NCBI GenBank assembly: GCA_031180725.1
Contig: JAPSLO010000012.1
Coordinates: forward strand, 151,801 to 215,800
DNA length: 64,000 bases
From: Roseomonas sp.
GTDB lineage: Bacteria > Pseudomonadota > Alphaproteobacteria > Acetobacterales > Acetobacteraceae
Reading direction: 5' to 3'
Position 1 is the first letter of the stretch. Every line of letters starts with the position of its first letter. Both the position numbers and the translations under genes were made by a program. Under the pieces are notes generated by a model that was not told the DNA's origin, did no database searches, and saw nothing but the letters and a program-made list of their open reading frames with translations. Positions 16,768 through 25,677 of the stretch are shown here, piece after piece.

Positions 16768-17604
16768 TCAGGGCGGCGGGATGCGTTCCGGCCGGGGGCG
16801 CTTCCAGCGCCGCTGCAGCCAGATCACGCCAAGCATGTCGGCGATGCTGACCGCCAGCCGGTCCAGCGTGCCGTAATTGGACCTGCCACGCAGGCGCGGG
16901 CGATGGTTCACCGGCTCGCTGACCACCTGCGCGCCCTGGCGCAACGCCAGAGCCGGCAGGTAGCGGTGCATGTGGTCGAAGCGCGGCAGGTCCAGGAACA
17001 GGGCGCGCGGGAACACCTTCAGCCCGCAGCCCGTGTCGGGCGTGGCATCGCCCAGCAGCCGGGCGCGCACCGCATTCGCCAGCCGGCTGCTGATGCGTTT
17101 GACGCCGCTGTCGCGCCGCGTCACGCGGTGGCCTGCGATCAGTGTGGGAATGCCGCCGGCACTCTCGGCGCGGGCGCGCGACCACAGGCGGGGGATGTCA
17201 GCTGGGTCGTTCTGGCCATCGCCATCCAGCGTGGCGATCCAGGAGGCGCGCGCCGCCAGCACGCCGCTGACCACCGCGGCCGACTGGCCGCAGGAGGTGG
17301 CATGGCGCAGTGCCACCACCGGCAGGCTGGCCATGGCCTCCACCAGCCGGGCACCGGTGTCGTCGGTAGAACCGTCATCCACGCAGATGATCTCATGAGG
17401 CGTGTCGCGCAGTGCGGCCGCCACCTCGGCCAGCAGGGGCAGCACATTGGGCCCCTCGTTCCGCATCGGGATAACGACGGAGAGCAGCGGCGCGGGCGCG
17501 GGCGGGTCCTGAATCGGCGGCCAGGGCGCGGCGCCGGGCGGCCGGTCCGGCCCCGTGGGATAATCGGGGGCCATGGGCGCGGGGTAGCAGGGGGGCGCCT
17601 GCAC
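16768..17604 (-). CDS. Glycosyltransferase family 2 (dolichol-phosphate-mannose-synthase-like)
   Basis: 278 aa GT-A fold transferase: LSVVIPMRNEGPNVLPLLAE, VDDGSTDDT, LDGDGQNDPADIPRLW (metal-binding Asp cluster), GHRVTRRDSGVKRISSRLAN, DTGCGLKVFPR and HRYLPALALRQGA. This order is that of polyprenyl-phosphate mannosyl/glucosyl transferases without C-terminal membrane spans. It probably builds a lipid-linked sugar for envelope glycans. The start could also be the ATG at 17574; the first 30 residues are poorly constrained. Confidence 0.88.
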   Translation of the reverse strand: MQAPPCYPAPMAPDYPTGPDRPPGAAPWPPIQDPPAPAPLLSVVIPMRNEGPNVLPLLAEVAAALRDTPHEIICVDDGSTDDTGARLVEAMASLPVVALRHATSCGQSAAVVSGVLAARASWIATLDGDGQNDPADIPRLWSRARAESAGGIPTLIAGHRVTRRDSGVKRISSRLANAVRARLLGDATPDTGCGLKVFPRALFLDLPRFDHMHRYLPALALRQGAQVVSEPVNHRPRLRGRSNYGTLDRLAVSIADMLGVIWLQRRWKRPRPERIPPP

Positions 17605-17670
17605 GGCAAGCAGAGCACGGTAGGCGGCCGGGGAGGTGGCGATGGGCGGCGCGGCGCCTATGATAAAGTC

Positions 17671-18747
17671 ATGCCGCTTGATGCCCGTCCCCTGCTGCTG
17701 CCCGAGACCGAGCGCCCCACGCGCGATGCCCGCGCCGTTGCCCTGTGGCTACTGGGGGTAGCGGGGCTGGTCTGGATCATGGTGGCGATCGGCGGCGCCA
17801 CGCGGCTGACCGGATCCGGCCTGTCCATCATGGAATGGGCGCCGCTGTCAGGCGTCCTGCCGCCGGTGACCGAGGCGGAGTGGAACCGTCTTTACGAACT
17901 CTATCGGACCATTCCCCAATATCGGCTGGTCAATGCCGGATTCGGCCTGGAGGGGTTCAAGGAGATTTTCTGGCTGGAGTGGATCCATCGGTTCTGGGGG
18001 CGCCTGATCGGACTTGCCTATGCCGCGGGCTTTGCCTGGTTTTGGCTGCGCGGCCGCATTCCGCCAGGCTACAAGGGCCGGCTTCTGGGCATCCTGGCCC
18101 TGGGCGGTCTGCAGGGCGCGGTGGGGTGGTACATGGTCGCTTCCGGCTTCGAGGCCGACCGCACGGCCGTTTCGCCTTATCGGCTGGTCATCCATCTAGG
18201 GCTGGCACTCGCGATCTATGCGGCGCTGCTCTGGACCGCGCTCCGCCTGCTGCGACCAGGGCGGGATGCGCCGCCGCAGGCGCGCCCCGTGCGGCGGATG
18301 GTATGGCTTGCCGTCGCCTGCCTTGTGCTCGCCATGCTGGCCGGCGGTTTTGTGGCAGGCATTCGCGCCGGCTTCAGCTACAATACCTTTCCCCTGATGG
18401 ATGGCCGCCTGGTGCCTGAAGGCTATCTGGACCTGTCGCCCTGGTGGACGAACCTCACCGCAAATATCGCCGCGGTGCAGTTCAATCACCGTCTGCTTGC
18501 CAGCCTGGCTGGGCTGCTGGCGCTGGGGGCGGCCTGGATCGCATGGCGACGCCTGCCGGATGGCTTCGCCCGCCGCGCCGCGCTGGCGCTGGCTGCGGCT
18601 GTGGTGCTGCAATACGCCCTTGGCGTCGCCACCCTACTCTGGGTGGTGCCGGTGACGCTCGGCACCTTGCACCAGGCCACCGCGGTGCTGGTACTGACCA
18701 CAGCACTGATCGCCATTTACGCTCTGCGCCGGCCCCGGCCGGAATGA
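17671..18747 (+). CDS. ctaA: Heme A synthase (COX15/CtaA)
   Basis: Integral membrane oxygenase converting heme O to heme A for cytochrome oxidase, 358 aa from the ATG at 17671; the 614-aa track ORF is extended through antisense sequence. Conserved histidines occur in EWIHRFWGR, LVIHLGLAL, QFNHRLLA and TLHQATAV, each in a hydrophobic segment. GGATRLTGSGLSIMEWAPLSG is the alphaproteobacterial (type 2) signature. The stop overlaps the next start (ATGA). Confidence 0.95.
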   Translation: MPLDARPLLLPETERPTRDARAVALWLLGVAGLVWIMVAIGGATRLTGSGLSIMEWAPLSGVLPPVTEAEWNRLYELYRTIPQYRLVNAGFGLEGFKEIFWLEWIHRFWGRLIGLAYAAGFAWFWLRGRIPPGYKGRLLGILALGGLQGAVGWYMVASGFEADRTAVSPYRLVIHLGLALAIYAALLWTALRLLRPGRDAPPQARPVRRMVWLAVACLVLAMLAGGFVAGIRAGFSYNTFPLMDGRLVPEGYLDLSPWWTNLTANIAAVQFNHRLLASLAGLLALGAAWIAWRRLPDGFARRAALALAAAVVLQYALGVATLLWVVPVTLGTLHQATAVLVLTTALIAIYALRRPRPE

Positions 18748-21700
18748 GCGAGCGGGATCTCGCTCTACTGGCCTTGGAAGCCCTGCCGCATGGGCTGACG
18801 GTGGTCGACGTGGAGGGGCGCCTCGTCTTCTCCAATACCGCCTTCTGGCGGAATGTCGGGGTGCCGCGCGCCAGCTTCCCGGCGGGTGGTTGGCTGCGAG
18901 ACCTGGTGCGTCTGCTGGCTTTCCGCGGCTATTACGGCCCGGGCGACCCTGAGGCGCAGGCCGAGGCGGTGCTGGGCCTGGATCGCAGCCGGCCGCTGCG
19001 CCGGCAACTCGCCTCGCCCGACGGGGCGCGCAATCTGGAGATGCTGTCGGTCCCGCTGCCAGGCGGCGGCTTCGTCAGCGTCGCGCATGACATCACCAAC
19101 CTGGTCCGCGCGCGGGAGGAGCAGGAGAGCCGCGCCCGGTTGCTGGAAAGCACGCTCGCCGGGCTCAGCGGCGGGGTCGCGCGCTACGATGCGGACCTGC
19201 GGCTCAGCCTGTTCAACCCGGCCTATGAGGCGCTGCTCGGCCTGCCGGGCGGCACGGTGCGTCCGGGCATGACGCCGGCCGACATCGTCACCGTGCTCGA
19301 CGCCCGGGGCGAATATGTCTCGGACGAGGACCGGCTGGTGGTGGCCAGTCTGTTGGAAGGCAGCCGGGAGAAGGGCGGCACGCGGCTGCGCCAGCGCCTG
19401 GGCGGCCCGACGCTGCGCTTCGCCACCAAGCCCATGGATGGCGGCTTCCTGCTGGAAGTGACCGACATCACCGCTCTGAAGCGGGCAGAGGACGAGGCCC
19501 GACGACGGGCCGGGCTGTTGGATGGCGTGCTGGCGATGCTGCCCCATGCCGTCATCGTCTATGGTCCCGACAATCGCGTGGCCGTCACCAACGCGGCCTA
19601 TGCCCGGCTGATGGAAGGCGACCCGATCGCCGTCGGAGAGCATATCGAGGACATCGTGCGCCGCCGTCTCGCTTCGGGCGAATACGACGACGCCACGGCG
19701 CAGACGGTGCTGGCCCGCTTCGACCCGTCCCGCCCTGTCCCGCCCTTGATGCGCCGCGTGCGGCCGAATGGCACGGTGCTGGAGAACTGCGTGGCACGGC
19801 TGCCGGACGGGGGCATGATATCGGTCTTCACCGATGTCACGGCGCTGCACCGGGCGGAGGAAGCGGCCCGCCAACGCGCCGCGCTGCTCGATGGCGTGCT
19901 GGAAGCCATGCCGTACGGCGTCCTGGTCTTCGACCGTGACCGGCGCGTCGCCATGTTCAACCGCGCCTATGAGCGCATCATGCAGGGCACCACGGTCGCG
20001 ATCGGCGACCCGCTGGAGGAGATCATCGCCCGGCGCGTCGCTCAGGGCGAGTATGGCCAGGACTACGCCAGCATCACGCGCCTGCGCCATGCCGGGGCTG
20101 ATTCATATGGCACCAAGCCGCGTCGCGTGCGGCCGAACGGCACGGTGATCGAGGGCCATACCGCCCCGCTGCCTGACGGACGGCACCTGTCGGTGGTCAC
20201 CGACGTCACCGCCCTGCACATCGCGGAAGAGACCGCGCGTGACCGCGCCGACCTGCTGGACACCGTGCTGGAAGCGCTCCCCGATGGCGTCTGCGTCTAT
20301 GCTCCCGACCGCCGGGCGCGGATGACCAATGCGGCCTATCGCCGCATCCTGGGCGAAGCCGGTGCGCAGCCGGGCGAGAGCCTGGACGAGGTACTCGAGC
20401 GCCGCGTGAAGAGCGGCGAACTCACGCGAGAGATGGGCGACGACATGCTGCGCCGGCATTTCGGGCCGGACGGCGAGGTCGGTCGCCCGATCCGTCGCCT
20501 GCGACCCAACGGCACCGCCATCGTCAGCCGCGCGGCGCGCCTGCCGGACGGCGGCTATATCTCCGTTGTCAGCGACGTCACGGCGCTCCACCAGGCGGAG
20601 GAGGAGCTGCAGCGCCGTGCCACCACGCTGGAAGCAAGCTTCGCCGCCATCCCACACGGTATCGCGGTTTTCGGTTCGGATCGCAGGCTGCGCGCCTCCA
20701 ACCGCCGCCTGGTCGATCTGCTGCCACTGCCTCCCGAGGAGCTGAAGCAGGGCAGCAGCTTCGAAGCCATCGCCGAAGCGCTGGTGAGGCATGGGCTGAT
20801 GGTGGCGGAGGACGCCAGAGTCTGCTGCCTGCTGGACCGCACGCAGCCGCAGCGGTACCAGCGCGCACTCGCGGCTGGACGGACGCTGGAGATCGTTTCC
20901 GAGCCCATGCGCGATGGCGGGTTCGTGATGGTGTACAACGACATCACGGATCTGCTCGCCGCGCAGGCCGAGGCGCGCCACCGTGCCGCCATGCAGGAGA
21001 TGATGCTCGGCACCATCCGCCATGGCATCATCATGTATGGTCCCGACCGCCGGATCCGGGCTTCCAACGCGCGCGCCTCCAGCCTGACCGGTGCGCCACC
21101 CGAGAGCCTGGTGCCTGGCCGCCTGCTGGACGAGCTGGCGGATGAGCAAGCGTCGCGCGGCGAGACAACGCCGGCGCAGGCGGAGATGATGAAGGCGCTG
21201 GATCGCAGCGTGCCGCAGCGCTACAGCCGCCAGCGCCCCGACGGCCGCGTACTGGAAGTCGCGTCGGAGCCGACGCCGGATGGCGGCTTCGCCATCACCT
21301 ATTCCGACGTGACCGAGGATCGCATGATCCGGGCGGAGCTGGAGCGGGCGCGCCTGCAGGCCGAAGCCGCATCGGAGGCAAAGTCGCGCTTCCTGGCGAC
21401 GATGAGCCATGAGCTGCGTACGCCGCTGAACGCCATCATCGGCTTCTCCGATGCGATGGGGATGGAGCGCGACCACGCGCGCATATCGGACTATGCCGCG
21501 CTCATCAACGAGGCCGGGCGCCACCTGCTGCAGCTGGTGGACGATATCCTGGACGTGGCGCGCAGCCAGTCCGGCGCACTGCCCACGGCGGACCAGCCGG
21601 TGGAGGTGGGCGAGGTGCTGCGCTCCGCCGCCGCCGCCGCCTGTGGCGCGGCCGCAACGGGTGGGGTGACGCTGCGTGCCCTGGTGCCGCCCGGCTTACC

Positions 21701-22094
21701 GCACCTGCGCGGCGATGCGCGCCGATTGCGCCAAGTGATCGACAAGCTGCTGTCCAATGCGGTGAAATTCACCGGCCATGGCGGGCATGTCGTGCTTACC
21801 GCCCGCGCCGGCGCGCAAGGGATGGAAATCCGCGTGAGCGACACCGGCGTCGGCATCCCGCCGGAGGAGCGCGAGAGGATGTTCGAGCCCTTTACACAGC
21901 TTGACAATTCGCTGGCGCGCCGCTTCCAGGGCTCCGGTCTAGGTCTGCACCTGGCACGGCAGCTGGCCAGTGCGCTGGGCGGCAGCGTGACACTGGAAGA
22001 CCCGGTTGAGGGGCCGGGCATCGTGGCCGTGCTACGTTTCCCCGTGGAACGCCTGGTCCCGCTGGCGCAGGACGCCGCCGGAACACCGGCCTGA
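18744..22094 (+). CDS. Histidine kinase with seven tandem PAS domains
   Basis: Cytoplasmic sensor kinase, 1116 aa, no membrane span. Seven consecutive PAS-like units of about 115-125 aa precede the kinase core, each opening with a pattern like LLDGVLEAMPYGVLVFDRDRR and closing with a VSVVTDVTALH-type strand before the next charged helix. Then come HisKA (FLATMSHELRTPLNAIIGF, phospho-acceptor His889) and the ATPase domain (LSNAVKFTGHGG, DTGVGIPPEERERMF, GSGLGLHLARQLA). No receiver domain is attached and no response regulator gene is adjacent. The ATG overlaps the ctaA stop; the longer track ORF is an antisense-frame extension. Ligands of the PAS units are unknown. Confidence 0.9.
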   Translation: MSERDLALLALEALPHGLTVVDVEGRLVFSNTAFWRNVGVPRASFPAGGWLRDLVRLLAFRGYYGPGDPEAQAEAVLGLDRSRPLRRQLASPDGARNLEMLSVPLPGGGFVSVAHDITNLVRAREEQESRARLLESTLAGLSGGVARYDADLRLSLFNPAYEALLGLPGGTVRPGMTPADIVTVLDARGEYVSDEDRLVVASLLEGSREKGGTRLRQRLGGPTLRFATKPMDGGFLLEVTDITALKRAEDEARRRAGLLDGVLAMLPHAVIVYGPDNRVAVTNAAYARLMEGDPIAVGEHIEDIVRRRLASGEYDDATAQTVLARFDPSRPVPPLMRRVRPNGTVLENCVARLPDGGMISVFTDVTALHRAEEAARQRAALLDGVLEAMPYGVLVFDRDRRVAMFNRAYERIMQGTTVAIGDPLEEIIARRVAQGEYGQDYASITRLRHAGADSYGTKPRRVRPNGTVIEGHTAPLPDGRHLSVVTDVTALHIAEETARDRADLLDTVLEALPDGVCVYAPDRRARMTNAAYRRILGEAGAQPGESLDEVLERRVKSGELTREMGDDMLRRHFGPDGEVGRPIRRLRPNGTAIVSRAARLPDGGYISVVSDVTALHQAEEELQRRATTLEASFAAIPHGIAVFGSDRRLRASNRRLVDLLPLPPEELKQGSSFEAIAEALVRHGLMVAEDARVCCLLDRTQPQRYQRALAAGRTLEIVSEPMRDGGFVMVYNDITDLLAAQAEARHRAAMQEMMLGTIRHGIIMYGPDRRIRASNARASSLTGAPPESLVPGRLLDELADEQASRGETTPAQAEMMKALDRSVPQRYSRQRPDGRVLEVASEPTPDGGFAITYSDVTEDRMIRAELERARLQAEAASEAKSRFLATMSHELRTPLNAIIGFSDAMGMERDHARISDYAALINEAGRHLLQLVDDILDVARSQSGALPTADQPVEVGEVLRSAAAAACGAAATGGVTLRALVPPGLPHLRGDARRLRQVIDKLLSNAVKFTGHGGHVVLTARAGAQGMEIRVSDTGVGIPPEERERMFEPFTQLDNSLARRFQGSGLGLHLARQLASALGGSVTLEDPVEGPGIVAVLRFPVERLVPLAQDAAGTPA

Positions 22095-22127
22095 TTTACC
22101 CCTTTTTCCTGTCGAGGATCCGCTGAC

Positions 22128-23558
22128 GTGACCGACGCCCTCGCCACCACCGACGCCCTCTTCTTCGCCAGCCTGGACCGCGCCGCCGCCGAGCGTCAGG
22201 TCGCCGCGGCCACGCGTGGCGCGGAGGATGGCGAGCTGTTCCTGGAGCACCGCGAAAGCGAGGCGATCAGCCTGGAGGATGGCCGCATCCGTTCTGCCAG
22301 CTTCGACGCCACACGCGGCTTCGGCTTGCGCAGCGTGGCCGGCGAGGCCGCCGGCTATGCCCATGCGGCAGATCTGTCCGAAGCCGCGCTGGCGCGGGCG
22401 GCGGAGACGGTGAAGGCGGTCGCCGCCGGCTATTCCGGCACGCTCGATGTCGGGCCGCGCGCCACCAATACGCGCCTCTATTCCGATCTCAACCCTCTGG
22501 CGCAGATGGACTTTGCCGCCAAGACCGCGCTGCTGCAGCAGATGGATGCCTATGCGCGGTCGCGGGACAGCCGTGTGAAGCAGGTGATGGCCAGCATCAC
22601 CGGCGAATGGCAGGCGGTGCAGATCCTGCGCCCGGATGGCCGCCGCGTGGCGGATCTGCGCCCGCTGGTGCGCATGAGCGTCTCGGTCGTGGTGGAGGCG
22701 AATGGCCGGCGCGAGACCGGCAGCTACGGCACCGGCGGCCGCTTCGCCTATGACCGCGTGCTGAACGAGGCGAACTGGAAGGCGGCGGTGGAGGAAGCGC
22801 TGCGCCAAGCGCTGGTGAACCTGGACAGCATCCCGGCGCCCGCCGGCGAGATGGAGGTGGTGCTGGGCAGCGGCTGGCCCGGCATCCTGCTGCATGAAGC
22901 CATCGGTCATGGGCTGGAAGGCGACTTCAACCGCAAGAAAACCAGCGCCTTTGCCGGCCTTCTGGGCCAGCGCATCGCCGCGTCCGGCGTGACGGTGGTG
23001 GATGACGGCACACTGCCCAATCGCCGCGGCAGCATCACGGTGGATGACGAAGGCACGCCTTCAGGCCGCACCGTAATGATCGAGGACGGCATCCTGCGCG
23101 CCTTCATCCAGGACCGGCAGAATGCCCGGCTGATGGGCGTCGCGCCCACGGGCAATGGCCGCCGGCAGAGCCACGCGCACATCCCCATGCCGCGCATGAC
23201 CAACACGGTGATGCTCGCCGGCCCGCACGGGCCGGAGGAGATCATCCGCAGCGTGAAGCGTGGCCTTTACGCGAAGAATTTCGGCGGCGGGCAGGTGGAC
23301 ATCACCTCGGGAAAATTCGTGTTCAGCGCCTCGGAGGCTTATCTGATCGAGGATGGCAAGCTCGGCGCCCCGGTGAAGGGGGCGACGCTGATCGGCAATG
23401 GGCCGGATGCGCTGACCAAGGTGGCGATGGTCGGCAACGACATGGACCTCGACCCCGGCATCGGCACCTGTGGCAAGCAGGGCCAGGGAGTGCCGGTGGG
23501 GGTGGGCCAGCCGACTTTGAAGATGACCGGCCTGACCGTCGGCGGCACTGCCGTGTGA
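22128..23558 (+). CDS. tldD: TldD metalloprotease subunit
   Basis: Zn-dependent protease subunit that with TldE/PmbA trims peptides (microcin B17 and CcdA in E. coli). 476 aa, normal length. The zinc motif is HEAIGHGLEGDFNRKKTS with His256, Glu257 and His261. Other marks are LPNRRGSITVDDEGTPSG, NARLMGVAPTGNGRRQSHAHIPMPRMTN and FGGGQVDITSGKFVFSASEAYLIE. Translation appears to start at GTG 22128, with GAGGA upstream. The partner tldE/pmbA is not in the window. Confidence 0.94.
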   Translation: MTDALATTDALFFASLDRAAAERQVAAATRGAEDGELFLEHRESEAISLEDGRIRSASFDATRGFGLRSVAGEAAGYAHAADLSEAALARAAETVKAVAAGYSGTLDVGPRATNTRLYSDLNPLAQMDFAAKTALLQQMDAYARSRDSRVKQVMASITGEWQAVQILRPDGRRVADLRPLVRMSVSVVVEANGRRETGSYGTGGRFAYDRVLNEANWKAAVEEALRQALVNLDSIPAPAGEMEVVLGSGWPGILLHEAIGHGLEGDFNRKKTSAFAGLLGQRIAASGVTVVDDGTLPNRRGSITVDDEGTPSGRTVMIEDGILRAFIQDRQNARLMGVAPTGNGRRQSHAHIPMPRMTNTVMLAGPHGPEEIIRSVKRGLYAKNFGGGQVDITSGKFVFSASEAYLIEDGKLGAPVKGATLIGNGPDALTKVAMVGNDMDLDPGIGTCGKQGQGVPVGVGQPTLKMTGLTVGGTAV

Positions 23559-23612
23559 TGCCCGGCAGGCCAGCGGCTTGTTGCGCCGCACAACAGCTTC
23601 TAGCCTGCCGCC

Positions 23613-25085
23613 ATGACGACCACGCCTGAGTCGGTGCAGGTCGGGGACCGCATCGGCCTTCCCGCGCTGGAAGCGCGCCTGCGGCACGAGATGGAGTTGC
23701 TGAACCTGCCGCCCAAACCTTGGGTGCCGGACAGCGGCGATCCTGCGCTACTGGATGTGCTGGTGGTGGGCGGCGGGCTGAACGGGCTCTGCGTGGCAGC
23801 CGCGCTGAAGTTCCTGGGCTTCACCCGCCTGCGCATCCTGGACCGTGCGCCGGCGGGCCGCGAAGGTCCCTGGGTGACCAGCGCCCGGATGGAGACGCTG
23901 CGCACCGAGAAGCCCGTCGCCGGCCCGGCGCTGGGCCTTCCGTCCCTGACCTTCCGCGCCTGGTATGAAGCGCAGCATGGCCATGCCGGCTGGACCGCGA
24001 TGGGGAAGATCCCACGCACCGACTGGATGGACTACATGGTCTGGTACCGTCAGGTGCTGGACTTGCCCGTGTCCAATGGTGTGGAGGTCACGCTCATCCG
24101 CCCCGAGGGCACGGCCCCGGTGCTCGTGGAGACGGCCGCGCATGGCACTTTCCGCGCCCGCCGCGTGGTGCTGGCCACGGGCATCGATGCCCTGGGTGGA
24201 CCGGCCGTGCCGCCGGCCATCGCGGCGCTGGACCGCCGCTTCTGGGCGCATTCCTCGGACCCGATCGACATGCCGGCGCTGAAGGGAAAGCGCGTGGGCG
24301 TGGTCGGGGCTGGTGCTTCCGCCATGGACAATGCCGCCGCGGCGCTGGAGGCCGGTGCGGCCAGCGTGGATCTGCTGATCCGGCGGGCGGAGATGCCGCG
24401 CGTGGACAAGTTCACCGGCATCGGCAGCAAGGGGATGGCGCATGGCTTCTTCGGCCTGCCGCCGGAGGAGAAGTGGCGCTTCTTCCGCATCGCCAATGCC
24501 GCGCAATTGCCCGCACCGCGGCCCAGCGTGCTGCGCGTGTCGCGCTATGACAATGCGCGCTTCCATTTCGCCAGCCCAATCCTTTCGGCCGCCGAGGACC
24601 GTGGCGGGCTGCGCGTGGAAACGCCGCGCGGCGTGCACCGGCTGGACTATCTGATCCTGGCTACCGGTTTCACCATCGCGCCGGAGATGCGGCCGGAGCT
24701 GCGCCTCATCGCGCCGCATATCCGCCGCTGGGCCGATGCCTATACCCCGCCGCCGGGCGAGGAGGATGCCGGGCTCGCCGCCTCGCCCTATCTCGGGCCA
24801 AGCTACGAATTCCTGGAACGCATCCCTGGTGCCTGCCCGGGCCTCGAGCGGATCATCTGCTTCACCTTCCCCGCCGTGCTGAGCCACGGCAAGCTGACCA
24901 GCGGCATCCCCTCGGTCAGCGACGGCGCGCGCCGCGTGGCGGAAGGGCTGGCCCGCAGCATCTTCGTCGAGGACCGGGCGAAGATCCGCGCCGCCTTCGA
25001 CGCCTATGCCACGCCCGAATTGCTGGGGGACGAATGGCAGCCCTGGGAAGGACCGATCGAGGAGGACAGCAGTGCCGCAGCCTGA
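23613..25085 (+). CDS. FAD/NAD(P)-binding monooxygenase-like oxidoreductase
   Basis: 490 aa flavoprotein with two Rossmann motifs: FAD-type VVGGGLNGLCVAAALKFLGF near residue 50 and NAD(P)-type VGVVGAGASAMDNAAAALEAG near residue 228. ATGFTIAPEMRPELRLIAPHI closes the FAD domain. This architecture is that of flavin-binding (class B-like) monooxygenases or related lysine/ornithine hydroxylase-type enzymes. It overlaps the next gene by 14 bp, starting a run of four translationally coupled genes. Substrate unknown. Confidence 0.82.
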   Translation: MTTTPESVQVGDRIGLPALEARLRHEMELLNLPPKPWVPDSGDPALLDVLVVGGGLNGLCVAAALKFLGFTRLRILDRAPAGREGPWVTSARMETLRTEKPVAGPALGLPSLTFRAWYEAQHGHAGWTAMGKIPRTDWMDYMVWYRQVLDLPVSNGVEVTLIRPEGTAPVLVETAAHGTFRARRVVLATGIDALGGPAVPPAIAALDRRFWAHSSDPIDMPALKGKRVGVVGAGASAMDNAAAALEAGAASVDLLIRRAEMPRVDKFTGIGSKGMAHGFFGLPPEEKWRFFRIANAAQLPAPRPSVLRVSRYDNARFHFASPILSAAEDRGGLRVETPRGVHRLDYLILATGFTIAPEMRPELRLIAPHIRRWADAYTPPPGEEDAGLAASPYLGPSYEFLERIPGACPGLERIICFTFPAVLSHGKLTSGIPSVSDGARRVAEGLARSIFVEDRAKIRAAFDAYATPELLGDEWQPWEGPIEEDSSAAA

Positions 25086-25677
25086 GCTCCTGGTCTTCTA
25101 CGGCATCTCCAGCCCCTGGGCCTATTTCGGCGCGCCGCGCATGCAGGCCATTGCCCGGAAGCACGGCGCCCGCGTCGTGCTGCGGCCGATCCGCGTGATC
25201 GAGGCGAATGGTGGCATCCCGCTGCGCACACGCGCGCAGGCGCGGCAGGACTACCATGCGCTGGAACTGGCGCGCTGGCGCGAGTACCTCGGCATGCCGC
25301 TGAACCTGACGCCACGCTTCTATCCCTGCCGCACCATCGAGACTGCCGCACAATCGGTGATCGCGGTGCAGGAGGCAGGGCTGGATGCGCTGGCCTACAG
25401 CTTCGCCGTGCAGCGCGCGCTCTGGGCCGAGGAACGCGACATCGCCGATGTGGAGACGCTGAAGGAACTGGCCCGGGCGACGGTGGGCGAGCAAGGCGCC
25501 GCCCTGGTGCGCGATCCCGCTCTGCCGCGCCATGTGGAAGCCTGGCGGGCGAACCTGGCCGAGGCTGAGCGGCGCGGCATCTTCGGCACGCCGACCTATG
25601 TGGTGAACAACGAGCTGTTCTGGGGCCAGGATCGTCTGGACTTCGTGGACCGCGCCCTGGCGAAAGCCGCGGCATGA
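25072..25677 (+). CDS. 2-hydroxychromene-2-carboxylate isomerase-like (DsbA-fold) protein
   Basis: 201 aa from the GTG at 25072, which follows AGGAGG and lies inside the end of the monooxygenase gene. Kappa-GST/DsbA fold: FYGISSPWAYFGAPRMQAIA with Ser in place of the redox Cys, RPIRVIEANGG, and the C-terminal GIFGTPTYVVNNELFWGQDRLDFVDRAL. The glutathione-dependent isomerase NahD is the model of this family, acting in naphthalene breakdown; here the neighbours do not show a naphthalene route, so the substrate is open. Confidence 0.85.
   Translation: MPQPELLVFYGISSPWAYFGAPRMQAIARKHGARVVLRPIRVIEANGGIPLRTRAQARQDYHALELARWREYLGMPLNLTPRFYPCRTIETAAQSVIAVQEAGLDALAYSFAVQRALWAEERDIADVETLKELARATVGEQGAALVRDPALPRHVEAWRANLAEAERRGIFGTPTYVVNNELFWGQDRLDFVDRALAKAAA

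Noticed and set aside
18744-21330. Seven PAS repeats as a possible assembly duplication
   Set aside because: The units differ clearly at base level and have different insertions, so they are old repeats rather than an assembly artefact.
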